Part shown: piece after piece, positions 22,925 through 34,742 of the stretch
How the letters are laid out: the number at the start of each line of letters is the position of its first letter
Position numbering within the stretch: position 1 is the stretch's first letter
Assembly (NCBI GenBank): GCA_001466705.2
Contig: LATX02000175.1
Coordinates: 62,001-126,000 of the forward strand
Direction of reading: 5' to 3'
Length of the DNA stretch: 64,000 nucleotides
Source: Moniliophthora roreri
Lineage: Eukaryota > Basidiomycota > Agaricomycetes > Agaricales > Marasmiaceae
Program-made: the position numbers and the translations under genes
The notes under the pieces: generated by a model
What the model was told of the DNA's origin: nothing
The model's database searches: none
The model's input: only the letters and a program-made list of their open reading frames with translations

Positions 22925-22961
22925 ATGGGAGAGTCCTTGGGTTCGATTCTCAGTCAGGCCC
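22925..22961 (+). pseudogene. 3' half of tRNA-Pro
   Basis: TGGGAGAG, a T arm (TTGGG-TTCGATT-CTCAG) and the acceptor strand TCAGGCCC match the 3' half of the intact tRNA-Pro, with C-to-T changes in the T stem. No 5' half precedes it directly. It may be the partner of the half at 22481. Confidence 0.65.
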
Positions 22962-23256
22962 ATGTGTTTTGTCTAATTGGTTTGAGAACCCTGCGTCCGG
23001 AGCTCGCAGTGAGGTTCCATCATTTTCTGGGATGGCACTGGGGGGATTTGCATCAAGCACAGTGTGTAACGGCTTCGTGGCAGTCAATGACTTTGATTCA
23101 TACAATTGAAGGTGCCAGGGTCAAATATTAAATAGTGGCATATTTTTCCCTAATGTACAAAATGTAAACATCAGCCATACAGGCGACACAATGCATTATA
23201 GAAGCTCGACCATCTTACGATCGTGCACCTCTATCAGAGCATAATCCTCTACACCA

Positions 23257-25552
23257 TCAGGCCAACGAATGTACTAGCGGGTATCGAGCCTCACCCTCTT
23301 GTCCTGCCCAGTCAAAGTCCAGAATCATCGTCTGCTTCCCTTCGTCACCATCACTGTCTACAATGAGAATGTTTGGGCGGCGAATATCGCTATGAACAAA
23401 ACCATGTGCATGCAAGATACCAAGTGCATCTCTAACTGCCTGGCGCACCGAAGCTGACGCACCATCCAAAGCTATCTTGCCGCCGGACACATACTCCATC
23501 GCGACCATCTCCCGCGGAAGACAACCATGTCGTTCTGGATCATCTTGCCAGACCTCTCCATAGTACAACAGTCGTGGCGTCATTCCTTGCTCCATCAGAA
23601 GTCTGTGTGTGCCCTCGCCGTAGCGTTCGACAAACCTGATGACCAGGAGGCGATCCTTATCATCAGTGTCAAAAGCGCGGGCACACGGCGGGTCTGAGCA
23701 AGCATCTGGGCCCCTTAGGGGGCGTATGTAGCGAAAATGGACCTTGTTGGGAGCACCATTCTCATCGATCACATAGGACGTCGCCAAAGGATAGAATCCA
23801 GAGTTCGGATCCTCCGAATGTGAGAGGGTCTCATAGTAGTTCTAAAAAAAAAAATGAGACGATGCATAGACAGTCGAAGTGCGTTAAAGACACGAGCGAC
23901 ACGGAATGTGTAATCATTGTCAATGGCGCGACTATTTCCAAGCCATATATAGTCAGTCAGGCGACGGACCACAACATGGGAGGTGATTACAGCGCCAAGG
24001 ACAACGACCCAGGGGCCGGCGATTGAGATGATGAATGAAGGACAGCAGCACGCCATCGTCAGAGACTGTAAAAAAACTCAGACACTAGAATGGTGCAGTA
24101 AAAATTTGACCTACCCTGTTGCCAGGATCAGCCCTGTGCTGGAGAAATGCGAATGAGCCCTGGACGGAGCCTTCACCGCTTGTACCCAGTTCAGCGTCTT
24201 CCACAATGATGCCGGCAGCGGCGACACCAAGTGGCTCCTCTGTACGACTATAGAGCCACACAAGGTCTGATAAAGTTTCGTTGCGATCGAGAGCCTGAAT
24301 GATGTCGTATGACAGAATCCTGTTGAGAAACCTGCGTATATGTTCCTGGCGGGGAGCCTCGTTTATTGACACTTGTGGAGCAGAAACCGTGAGCTGAGCT
24401 GTGAATCGTGCAATATCCTCCGGAAGTGGTAGCGACGTGTCAGCAGCAAGAGCGCGGAACTGGGCAAAGGCTGGGTGAATGATTTCGACTGGAACACCAA
24501 GTGGATTCAGATTCCACCTATAGCGGCCATCGGGAATTGGCGCCGCACCATCCTGGATATTCTTGTAGTTAACCGGCTGACTGCTGAAAGATGGCGTGAA
24601 CTTGAAACCCTCTTTGATGACAGGGGTACCGGTAAAGTCTAAAATAGATTGAATATTAGAGAGAAAGAAGATAATATAGTTGACATACTTTTTTTCAGTC
24701 CAGTCAGCATGTCTCTGGCTTCATCCCCGTCGCCCTCGTCACCCTCTGTCTGTGGCTGAGGTGATCCCTCTTCTACGACCTCCGCAACAAGGGGCTGTAG
24801 TCTCTGCCAGGCGATACCCACCACGAGATTCAGACCTATTCACCTGGAGCAGATCGGCAACAAGCTTAAGCAACTGCTCCTCATCCGACAGGTCTTCATA
24901 GAAACGTGCAAGAACGCCCCTTGCGTCTTGAAGATGGCGCGTCAACCTAGTCTGGCTATCCATTCCAGGTAGACATTCGTGGGGCTATTCCAACAATCAA
25001 CTGGTGATACAATATAGATAGATAAAATCTAACCTTCCATAGGCGCAGACAACCTAGTGAACCACGCTCCGCTGCAATGGCATCTTGGAGTCGATGTACG
25101 TATATATATCCTTCCAAACTTCGATGTAGCTGCACACACACACGTGACTTGTGCCTGAAACAATGACATTCCGAGGTCACCTCCATATCCTCACGAACAC
25201 CATGCTAAATTTCCCTGTCCAGATTCTAGCGCCTTTGGCCCTAGCATGTGGAATCAATGGTGCATCAAACAGACTGTAGCGATCTCATTGGGACAAAAAT
25301 GACATAGTGCGCGGGTAGGCGTTGGGTGATATCAGCCCTTCTCCATTCCTCGCAAGCTATGGGCATCCTTTGGAACCTTCTTCCTCGACCTTCCTCCAAG
25401 GAATCGTCCAGAACTGAGGTTAGTGATCGTGATGGTGAAAGACAAGAAGAATGATGCTTCGTAGTCGTCTCCCACGGTGCTGAGTGCGCGTCATCACCAT
25501 CACCATCCCTGCAGCGTTCAACCGGCTCCGACGTACTTACTTTCTCCCCCAT
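23257..25552 (-). CDS. Protein-kinase-like domain protein, multi-exon
   Basis: Minus-strand exon readings can be chained from a Met at 25552 to the stop at 23257. The N-terminal part (R-M-P-I-A-C-E-E-W-R-R-A-D-I-T, then F-D-A-P-L-I-P-H-A-R-A-K-G) has no known domain. The C-terminal part is kinase-like, with a V-A-M-E-Y-V hinge region, catalytic loop H-S-D-I-R-R-P-N-I-L (HxDxxxxN) and D-F-D-W-A-G in place of DFG. This variant is common in kinase-like genes expanded in mushrooms. Introns are short (poly-T tract near 23840). A one-base frame change near 25275 is unexplained. The precise model is uncertain. Whether it phosphorylates protein is unknown. Confidence 0.65.
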
Positions 25553-25765
25553 TTGCAGACAGCCTAGCCGCTTATTAGGTCAAAAAATTTGCAATTTTCT
25601 CATAGGACTATCTGAGTGGTAAGGATCGCTGCTCTGGTTCCTGGAGATAGTCTGCTGATGTCTATCAGGTTGACTCGACGCGGTTCCGTTCAGAATGTAT
25701 TCAATGATACGGCATAATAGCTTATAAAAAGCCAGCGCTGTCCATCAGCAAATTTGAACACTCTC

Positions 25766-28562
25766 ATGTCGACACCACTGGTTCACGAATCAAAGCCCAA
25801 GCTAGCTTCGGAGCTGGACTCCGGTTTTACACCTCATCACAAATTCTCTATATCCAAATTCATCGTTTTTTGTTCTGTAGCTGGGCTTTTCGTATCCCAC
25901 GCTCTTGCTGCCTTTACCATCTCTTTCGGACTACGATTTCTCCAATTCTTTGGTAAACCACACATCGAGGTCCATCAAAATCAAACTTGGGAGCAGGCAT
26001 TAACCAGCGGCTACCGGAATGTCGTCGTCCGTCCCCTCATCGACAGAAAGCAGAGATATGACGTACTTGTTACCGTCTGGTTGCGTAGAACAGAAGAGGA
26101 GAAGCATTCCCTCTGGGACCAGATGCAAGGGGCGCACTATGTGCTGGACAATTATGACTCGGAGATAGACTGGGATAATTACGACAACGAATATACGGAG
26201 GATTTCCTTCACGAAAAAGCCATCTTCTCCGACGTCGTATTCAGCGGATTGAGGTTAAAAAATAGAAACATGTTCGTCGAGATCCCGCTCCAAATTCCCA
26301 CCCAAGTATTGTACGTTCTCTCGTTTTCCTGTTCTGTCATGTCACTGACCAAGTTTGCAGTATGTCTGGACACTTGTCCACTAGTGATCTTCGGGCGTCC
26401 ATCGTTATCATCCCCAGCTCACCTTCTCTTCTTGACCACGTTTCGGATTACTCTACGTGGTATTCTTGGATGCGAAGACATAGAGTGCGCCCATCAAGGT
26501 TCGTCTCCAGTTTCCTTCTATTTACCTGAAATGACCATTCCTTTGTAGATTTCCCCCAAACTCCACGAAGCCACCCATTCGGAGCTTCCAAGATCGCCTT
26601 CTCGAAGGCTTTGCTCTCAACGTTGACCTTATCAGAATTCACGAGCACCAAAAGCCAAATGGCACTAGCTACGATGAATCTTCCGCCCCGAGCGATGCTC
26701 TTGACTCGCATGAAGAGGAAGTGGATTGTTTTGCATTATCAAGCTCAGGAGATCTTGTTCGGGCAAGCCCTTCACACATTCTACATCCATTCATCGTGAC
26801 ACGGTACCCATATCGGTTCTCTGATATCAGACCACATACTCACAATGTCATTTAGGACCCAAGTTCGTATAAATGATCAAACGTCGCTTCTCAATCGCCA
26901 AATGTTTGTCGAGCGACATGAAAGACTCAAGTCTTCTGCACATAAATACGTATGTCATTCTTAAATTTATGCTCGTTCAACTTCTTAAGTCATGACACCA
27001 GTGCACCGTACCACGTTCACGACTTTACAGTAATGATATTCCTCCTTGGACTTCCTGTCGACGTGAATATCAAACCGTCGGAAACTGGGAGACTCTTATG
27101 GAGCTTCACGTTCCGAACGAAGAGTCGGCCGCTGGATACGATGTGGAGTGGGCATATGCTCCCTATATGAACAGTCTTCGTGGTGCAGCGACAGACAAGG
27201 CATGTTCTTCCCGTCTAGCCATTCATTCATTCTCGCTCATTTATTTGCCTAGGACCATATTCCTGTTCCTATCACCCGTCGACTGTGCAACCAGCAAAAC
27301 AATTCAAGTTCCCACACAGAATCGGGGGGTCAGTCAGGCTTGTTTTCTATTCTTGGAGTCGCTGACCGTCGCATTAGCGCAACACGAAGCTGCGGTTATG
27401 AACATCACATGGCGTCTCTCCTTCACCGGAAGAACCTCAGCCGAACTTGTAGGCGATGAATTGATAGGTCCTGTTTGCGAGCAGCAATGGGCAAAACCAA
27501 ATACTGGTGATGATTTAACTCAGTATGCGGTATGGACGAGTGAGCTATGATTCTCGAGCGATGCATTTGCAGTCCTTTTAATGATTATTCACAGATGGCT
27601 TGGTAGGTCACCGTCATGGTCCCGACCTGCATCCAAAACGCAAGTTCCATCTAGTTCAAACACGGTTAGTTGTACTTTTGAGTCAGCCTTTTTGGACATT
27701 CAACAGAGTTTTTTTTACAGGGACGTCATGTCAGATGTGGAACTAAGCCTGAAGGCCATGTATTGGATCTCTCAGACCTCCATTGAGCATATCAGTCTGC
27801 AGGGAACTTATCTACTTGTCGTTTACTACATCATAGCCTCGACTCAGAGAGGATTTAGTCGTGGTTTAGTTGACTGGATTTGGCACAAGGGTCTGGCAGC
27901 GATACCTGCGGTGACAATGCTCTCAGCTGTAACCACCATCGCTCGCGCTGGCTCCACAGGCCTACTAAGATGGATACCGGTCCCGGTCGCAAGAACCTAT
28001 CGTGATTGGACCAGCTTTGAGCTAAACCGTACAGTCAATCGGACTGTGGCAATGGTATGTTTGTAATTTCTGTGGCGAATACCACTAGTACTGATAGGAA
28101 ACACCAACGTAGCTGCTCGTTATAATCTCAGGATTTTACTATATCGTTCAACCCGAGCACATTTACCTCATTAGCCCCACGTATCGCGTGGATCGCAGTA
28201 GAGAGCTGCTGCCAGCCCTACGAGCTAGCGCATGGTGGATAGGTAAACTATGCCAACTCGGCTTCAACAATCGTTCTGGGGTATTTGCCGGTGACTACAA
28301 GACGACCGTCTTCACTTGGGTAATCCAGGAGCTCATCGAGTTGATGTTGACCTGTGAATGTGTCGTTGGCAACTCAGACGAATGGAGGCAGGGTCTGAGC
28401 TTGCAAGACGTCTGCCGTCTTGTCCTGCTAGCAGCCACGGTCTGGCAGGCCATACGGCTTCCTCGACCTAAACCGGTGCCGGAACCAAATGATGTCAGGG
28501 TAGGGAAGATGTCGTATATTAAACATAAGTTATTTGGGATGTTCTATGTACATGTAATCTAG
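25766..28562 (+). CDS. Multi-pass membrane protein of unknown function, tandem copy 1
   Basis: The start ATG at 25766 matches copy 2 (M-S-T-P-L-V-H-E). Exons 25766-26310, 26361-26498, 26549-26803 and 26856-26949 join in frame through introns of about 50 nt, and further exons run to the stop at 28562. A cytoplasmic N-terminus is followed by one TM helix (about residues 36-58) and a long loop with N-Q-T-W-E-Q-A. Next come E-I-P-L-Q-I-P-T-Q-V, I-I-P-S-S-P-S-L-L-D-H and, near the end, several helices followed by L-P-A-L-R-A-S-A-W-W. It resembles an uncharacterised mushroom membrane family. Function is unknown. A TATA-like TTATAAAAAG lies about 40 bp upstream of the start. Confidence 0.7.
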
Positions 28563-28639
28563 TCTAGTCTGTGAGCGAGTATAATTAGTATGAATACAGT
28601 ATTAGCCTAAAATACATCAGGTTTGCAAGAAAATGCAAG

Positions 28640-29745
28640 GGAGTGAAGATGAGCGTGGCGTCTAAATTCTATTGTCCACGTTATAGCGATCCGACAGACT
28701 CCAGCGAGGGCATCAACGTCAACACCGAGGGAATCAAAATCGGAAGTACAGCCCAACTGACCAACTACACCACTGATCATGGAAGACACAGTCAAGTGAG
28801 ACCATCACCGGCAAGGGAAGTGAACAAGTGGAGAAGGTCTCCCAGGGTTGAGGCGAGTCCAACGAGTAGAATGGTATATGTAGACCTTAACTCGGAGATC
28901 ACTGACGCTATAGATAGAGTCGAGCCAAATGAGGACGACCTGACCGATATGAAAACGGCTAGGGAGCGGTGTACTTGTTAGACTGAGTAAACCCACATTG
29001 ACGAGGAAAGCAATACTTCTGGCAACGGAGACTTCACCCGAGGTACTCAGCGTTGAGAGTAGCGTTGGAAAGGATGCTCTTGACTTCATCAAGGGCGTGG
29101 GTGAGCTCGTCAATATTCTTGATGATGTCGACCGTCTGGAGGGATTCTGACAAGGAAAACTAATCAATAAGATGAAACAATCAGAATGAATGCAACTCAC
29201 GGAGCTTCAAAAAAAGATGGTTGAAGCCGAATCATCACATCACGCACAAACGCTCGTTACATGCACGGAGAGCACGCAGAGATGTCTCGAGCACCGATGA
29301 CTTCAGAAACGGCAGCTATGTCTCTTCTGAAGAGAGCAGGATCCAGCAACTCCAAGGTCTCAACTTTCCTGGTAGCTAGGATACCAGCAAAAGGGGCGAT
29401 AGGTATGACGTCGCCAACTCAAACTTCAGCCAGAAAGAAGTATCAACATCCGGCACGTCTGGGCGCTCGTTACCTCGAGCAAACAAGCTGTTAGTTTTGG
29501 GAAGGCTGGAGGTGACATCGCTCAATGAGCCTGTGAGCCGGAGGTGCCGGGGAAATGGACTGGTGCAGCCTACGAAATGCTGGAGATAGCGGCAAGAAAC
29601 AAGATGGTGAGAGTACAGAAGGAGTGTATTAGTGTCGAAGATTGAAGAAGCATGAGGATTGAATGTAATTGATAAGGCTATATGAGAAGGGGGAAACGTT
29701 AAGGGGCCCGGGGAATGGGTTGATAATGACAACAAGAACTCATGT
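28640..29745 (-). pseudogene. Convergent hydrophobic secreted-type protein, unit 1, decayed
   Basis: A candidate start gives a signal-peptide-like N-terminus (L-L-Q-S-S-T-L-I then I-L-F-L-A-A-I-S-S) but runs into a TAG just after it. Downstream, pieces such as L-D-E-V-K-S-I-L and S-D-L-R-V-K-V match unit 2 in shifted frames. The family is not recognised. It lies tail to tail with the membrane-protein gene. Confidence 0.5.
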
Positions 29746-29759
29746 AAGGGGGTGTACAT

Positions 29760-30420
29760 ATGCCATTACTCTTACGAGCAAAGAACCTCCTCGATGAAAC
29801 CCTTACGGACGGGTCATGAAAGTCGTCGTCAGAGAATTATAACGTGTTGACTTCCCTGCATTGTGAGGAACGGGAACGAAATCTGCAGTATTGTATTCAT
29901 TAGTACGTCCCGAACGCGGGTAACACACCGAATGCCTGCAAATTCCATCTATCCATATTTGACGTGCAAGATGCGATACCTTCGGGCTAATTGAGTAGGA
30001 GATGTTGGTTACGAGGCTAGGAGAGGCTGGGGAAGGAACTGATGGTGATGCTCGGGAACGAAGAGGCGGGAGGCAGAGGTGTAAGAAGCGTGGGAAACTT
30101 AGGACAGGCCCGGGAAATCAAACGGTCACACGATTTTCTTGGTCAGTTTCACTAGTCAGCACAGAGGTAAGGTGTCCAAGTCGTGTCAGATGAAGGGAAA
30201 ACATTTCAAAGTCTCATTGCCAGGACCAAGACAGGATATTGGATTTGTCGCGTCAATGTCGCGTTTCATCAAATATCACCGGGTGGTATCGAATGACAGC
30301 GACCTTACATCTTGTTGGGGTGATGCTCTGCCGAGATATCTATCAGATTGACCCAAAGCGGACCCGTTCAACATACTTGATGCAGTACCCAGGATACGCA
30401 TGAAGCACATAAAAAGGCCA
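29760..30420. other. Intergenic region with promoter of tandem copy 2
   Basis: No gene. The last ~100 bp resemble the promoter of copy 1, including an ATAAAAAG element and the CTATCCATCAGCAA block just before the start codon. Confidence 0.5.
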
Positions 30421-30457
30421 GCTGCAGGGCTATCCATCAGCAACTTGTATTACCCTC

Positions 30458-33244
30458 ATGTCGACACCATTGGTTCACGAACCAAAGCGAAAACTAGCTT
30501 TGCAGCTAGATCCCGACCCTGAACCTCGTCGCAGATTCTCTATATCGAAATTCGTCTTTTTCTGTGTCGTAGCTGGGTTACTCATCTGCTATGCTTTTGC
30601 CGCCTTTACCGCCTCTTTCGGACTACAGCTTCTTCAAGTCTTTTTGGGTGAACCGCACCCTGAGGTCTACCAGAATCAAACTTGGCAACAGGCATTGGCT
30701 AGCGGCCACCAGAGTGAAGTCGTCCGCCCGCTCATCGATGGAGAACAAAGCTATGATGTACTTGTCACCGTCTGGTTGCGTAGAACAGAAGAGGAAAAGG
30801 ATGACATGCGGAAGGAGATGCGTGAGATACGAAACACGTTGGACAGCTACAAAACAGAAATGAAGTGGAAAGACTACGAATACAATGACTACAAGGAGGA
30901 TCTCATTCATGAACAACCAATATTCTCCGACATCGTGTTTAGAGGATTAAAATTGAGGGACAGAGACATGTTTGTCGAGATCCCGCTCCAAATTCCCACT
31001 CAAGTCTTGTACGTTTCTTGTTCTCCTGCTCTGTCATGTCACTGACCCAAGCTTGCAGTATGGTCGAGACACTTGTCCGCTAGCGATCTTCGGGCATCCA
31101 TCGTTATCATCCCGAATTCACCTTCCCTCCTTGACCATGTTTCGGATTACTCTACATGGTACTCTTGGATGCGAAGACATAGAATGCGCCCACCAACGTT
31201 CGCCTCCATACTTTCCTTATGTTTATCCTGAAGTGATCGTTCTTTCTAGATTTCCCCAAAACTCCACAGAGCCACCCATTCAGAGTTTCCGAGATCGTCT
31301 CCTCGACAGCTTTGCTCTCAACGTTGATCTTATCCGAATGCATGAACGCAAAATGCCAAATGGTACCAGCTATGACCAACATTCCGGCCCGAGCGATACA
31401 CCTAGCTTGCAGGAAGAGGACTGTTTTGCGTCAAACTCAGCAGAACTTGTTCGGGCAAGCTCTTCGCACATTCTACATCCGTTCATCGTAACGCGGTACC
31501 ATCTCAGTTCTCTGATGATATCAGGCCACACACTCACAATGACATTCAGAACACAAGTTCGTATAAACGATCAAACATCACTTTTCAATCGCGAAACGTT
31601 TGTCGAAATGCATGAAAAGCTCAGGTTTTTCAGAGGTCGTTACGTATGTTTTCCTTTGAGTTTATATTTGTTCGACTTCTAAGCCACAACGCCAGTGCAC
31701 CGTACCACATTCATGGCCTTACAGTGATGATATTCCTCTTTGGCTTTCCTGTCAACGTGAATATCAAACCGTCGGGAACTGGGAGACCCTCATGGAGCTT
31801 CACGTTCCGAACAAAGAGTCGGCTACTGGATACGATGTAGAATGGGCATACGCTCCCTATATGAACAGTCTTCATGGCGCAGCGACAGCCAAGGCAGGTT
31901 CTTCCCATTTATCAATTCATTCATTCTCACTTATTGATTTACCTAGGACTATATTCCTGTCCCCGTCACCCGTCAATTATGCAACCAGCCAAAAGATTCT
32001 ACGTTTCACACAGAACCAGGAGGTCAATCAGGCTATCTTCCTATTTTCGTATTTACTGACTCAATATTAGCACAACACGAAGCCACCGTTATGAACATAA
32101 CATGGCGTCTCTCCTTCACTGGAAGAACCTCAGCTGAACTTGTAGTAGACGAATTGGCGGGTCCTATCCTCGAGGAGGAATGGGCAAAGCCAAATACGGA
32201 TGACCAGGAAATTCAGTATACAGTATTGTCGAGTGAGTTACGATTCTTGAACGATGCATTTGCAGTTTTATTGATGGATATCCGTAGATGGCCTAGTAGG
32301 CCACCGTCATAGTCCTGATCTGCACCCACGACGGAAGCTCTTTCTAATCACGACACGGTTCGTCGTATTTTCGAATGAGCCTCTTTAAAAATTCAACAAA
32401 TCTTTTACAGCGACTTCATTCACGTTGTAGAACTGAGTCTGATAGCCATATACTGGATCTCTCAGACCTCGATTGAACACATCAGTCTGCAAGGAACCTA
32501 CCTACTTGCAATTTACTATATCATGATGGCCTCGACTCGGGTGGAGCTCAATCGCGGCTTCGTTCATTGGATTTTATACAAGGGCTCAGCAGCGATAGCT
32601 GGAGTGACAATGCTCTCAGCTGTGACCACCATCGCTCGCGCTGGCTCCACAGGCCTACTAAGATGGATACCGGTCCCGGTCGCAAGAACCTATCGTGATT
32701 GGTCCAACTTTGAACTAAACCGTACAGTCAATCGGACTGTGGCAATGGTATGTTTGTAATCTCTATGGCGAATACCACGGCTGATAGGAAAAACGCCGAT
32801 ATATAGCTGGTCGTTGTATTCTCAGGATATTACTATATCGTTCAACCTGAGTACATTTTCCTTGTTAGGCCCACGTATCACGTGGATCGCAGTAGAGAGC
32901 TGCTGCCAGCTCTACGAGCTAGCTTATGGTGGACAGGCAAACTGTGTCAATTCGACTTCAACAGTCGTTCTGGGATATTTGCTGGTGACTACAAGACGAC
33001 CGTCTTTGCCTGGGTATTCCAGGAACTCATCGGTTTGATGTTGACCTGTGAATGTGTCGTTGGTAGTTCAGACGAGTGGAGGGATGGTTTGAGCTTGGAA
33101 GACTTTTACCGTGTTGTCCTACTAGCAGCCACGGTCTGGCAAGCCATACGACTTCCTCGACCTAAACCGGGGCCGGAACCAGATGTCGGGGTAGGGAAGA
33201 TGTCGTATATTAAACATAAGTTATTCGGGATGTTCTATATCTGA
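30458..33244 (+). CDS. Multi-pass membrane protein of unknown function, tandem copy 2
   Basis: It has the same exon order and the same topology as copy 1. Exon 1 is 30458-31008. Compared with copy 1, exon 2 carries one extra base just after the usual acceptor (31057-31058), which would break the frame. An AG at 31067-31068 restores it, so either the acceptor has shifted or the copy is frameshifted. Later blocks are conserved: T-R-T-Y-type junctions, M-N-I-T-W-R-L-S-F-T-G-R-T, L-P-A-L-R-A-S-L-W-W and the C-terminal K-M-S-Y-I-K-H-K-L-F-G. Probably expressed from its own promoter. Confidence 0.62.
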
Positions 33245-33417
33245 AGTGAGTATAAGTGTGTAACCTAGAATTAGGCGAGTATAAAATAGAATTAAGTACA
33301 GATACACTAAAATACCTCGGGCTTGTAGAGAAATAGGAAAAGCAAAGGAGTGAAGATGAGCGTAGGGCTTCTTAATCATGCGGAAAAATACGGAAATGAA
33401 AAGTTCTCTATACCTTG

Positions 33418-34490
33418 TTACAACGATCCGACAGACTTTCCAGCGAGGGCATGAACGTCAACTCCGAGGAGATTAAAATCGGAAGCACAGCCCGGGTGAC
33501 TAACTACACCGCTGATCATAAGAAGCACAGTCGGGATGAGTTCATCACCGACAAGTGAAGTGAGCGAGTGGAGAAGATCTCCGAGGGTTGAAGCGACTCC
33601 AACAAGTAGACTGGTAGAAACCTTGACTCGGAGATCGTTGACGCTATACATAGAGTCGAGTCGACTGAGGACGACCTGACGAATATGAAAGTGGTTAGTA
33701 TCTGGCATATTTGTCACAGTAAGTCAGACTCACGTTGATGAGAAGGACAATATTGCTGGCGACGTTGTCCACGGAGACTTCACCCGAGGTACCGACCGCA
33801 GTACCAACGAGAGCCTTGACTTTCAGAGTAGCATCTGAAAGGATGCTCTTGACTTCATCAAGGACAGGGGTGAGCTCAGCCCCGTCTCCGGTAGTGTCGA
33901 TCGCCTCGAGTGACCCTGATAATAAAGGCAAACTGATCAACAAGATGAAAATATGTAGGATGAATGCAACTCACGGAGCTTCAAGAGAAACGGTTGAAGC
34001 CTAGTCATCGCATCGTCCACAATGCTCATTGCCATGCACGGAGAACACGCAGCGATGTCTCGGGCACCGACAGTCTCAGTAACGGGAACCTAGCAACTCC
34101 CAGATATCACCGATATTGACCTTTGGGATATCAACCTCCCTTCTGGGGCCTAGGATACCAGAAAGGGGAGCGATACGAGCTGCGTCACCAAGGGGCCGGG
34201 GCCTTCCTCAAAACGCCTTTGATGTCCAAATTTGGCAGGTCGGCTTGCCTGGCACTAGGCGTCGCCTTGTTGACATCAACGTTCGAGACATCTGCCAGCT
34301 CCAAAGTTCAAGCAAACAATGCTGCCGGTTTTGGGAGGGCTGGAGGCGCCATCGCTCAATAGACCTGTGAGCGCCAATGACCAGGCGTCGGGAAGCTGGA
34401 CTGGTGCGGAACGGGAGATGTTGGAGATGGCAGCGAGAACGAAAATGACGAGAAAACAGAATTAACGCATGATAGTAAAGAAATTTCAAA
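33418..34490 (-). pseudogene. Convergent hydrophobic secreted-type protein, unit 2, probably decayed
   Basis: Minus-strand readings give a signal-like stretch (V-I-F-V-L-A-A-I-S-N-I-S) and then A-P-V-Q-L-P-D-A-W. Two later exons follow (33695-33943 and 33418-33717) rich in Leu, Val and Ser with S-D-A-T-L-K-V-K-A-L and S-D-F-N-L-L-G-V-D-V. The start codon seen in unit 1 is ACG here, and a stop precedes the signal-like region in frame. No family is recognised. The longer ORFs suggest it decayed later than unit 1. Confidence 0.5.
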
Positions 34491-34742
34491 GAGCGTGAGG
34501 GTTGAATATTAGCGATGAAGCTACAATAAAGAAGAAAAAAGCGTTAAGGAGAGTGGGTTGAGAATGAGGACAACAACTCACGCAGGGAGGTGTATATATA
34601 CCGTGATGAACAGCAGCTGATGTCGACGTTTATGGTGATGGAACAACATTCCAGCCTCCATCGCTCGATATGAAACCAGGCAAGCGGTGTCATGAAACTC
34701 GTCATCAGAGAATCAAGACATGTCTTGGGTTCAATGAAATGG

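Larger units (their letters stand above)
25640..34590. repeat. Tandem duplication of a ~4.5-kb two-gene unit
   Basis: Unit 1 (about 25640-29760) and unit 2 (about 30290-34590) each contain a plus-strand multi-exon membrane-protein gene followed by a convergent minus-strand gene. Promoter regions, intron positions and 3' ends correspond throughout. Confidence 0.85.

Noticed and set aside
25754..25765. Upstream TTG start for the first tandem membrane-protein gene
   Set aside because: Nuclear fungal genes start at ATG, and the ATG at 25766 matches the start of the tandem copy.
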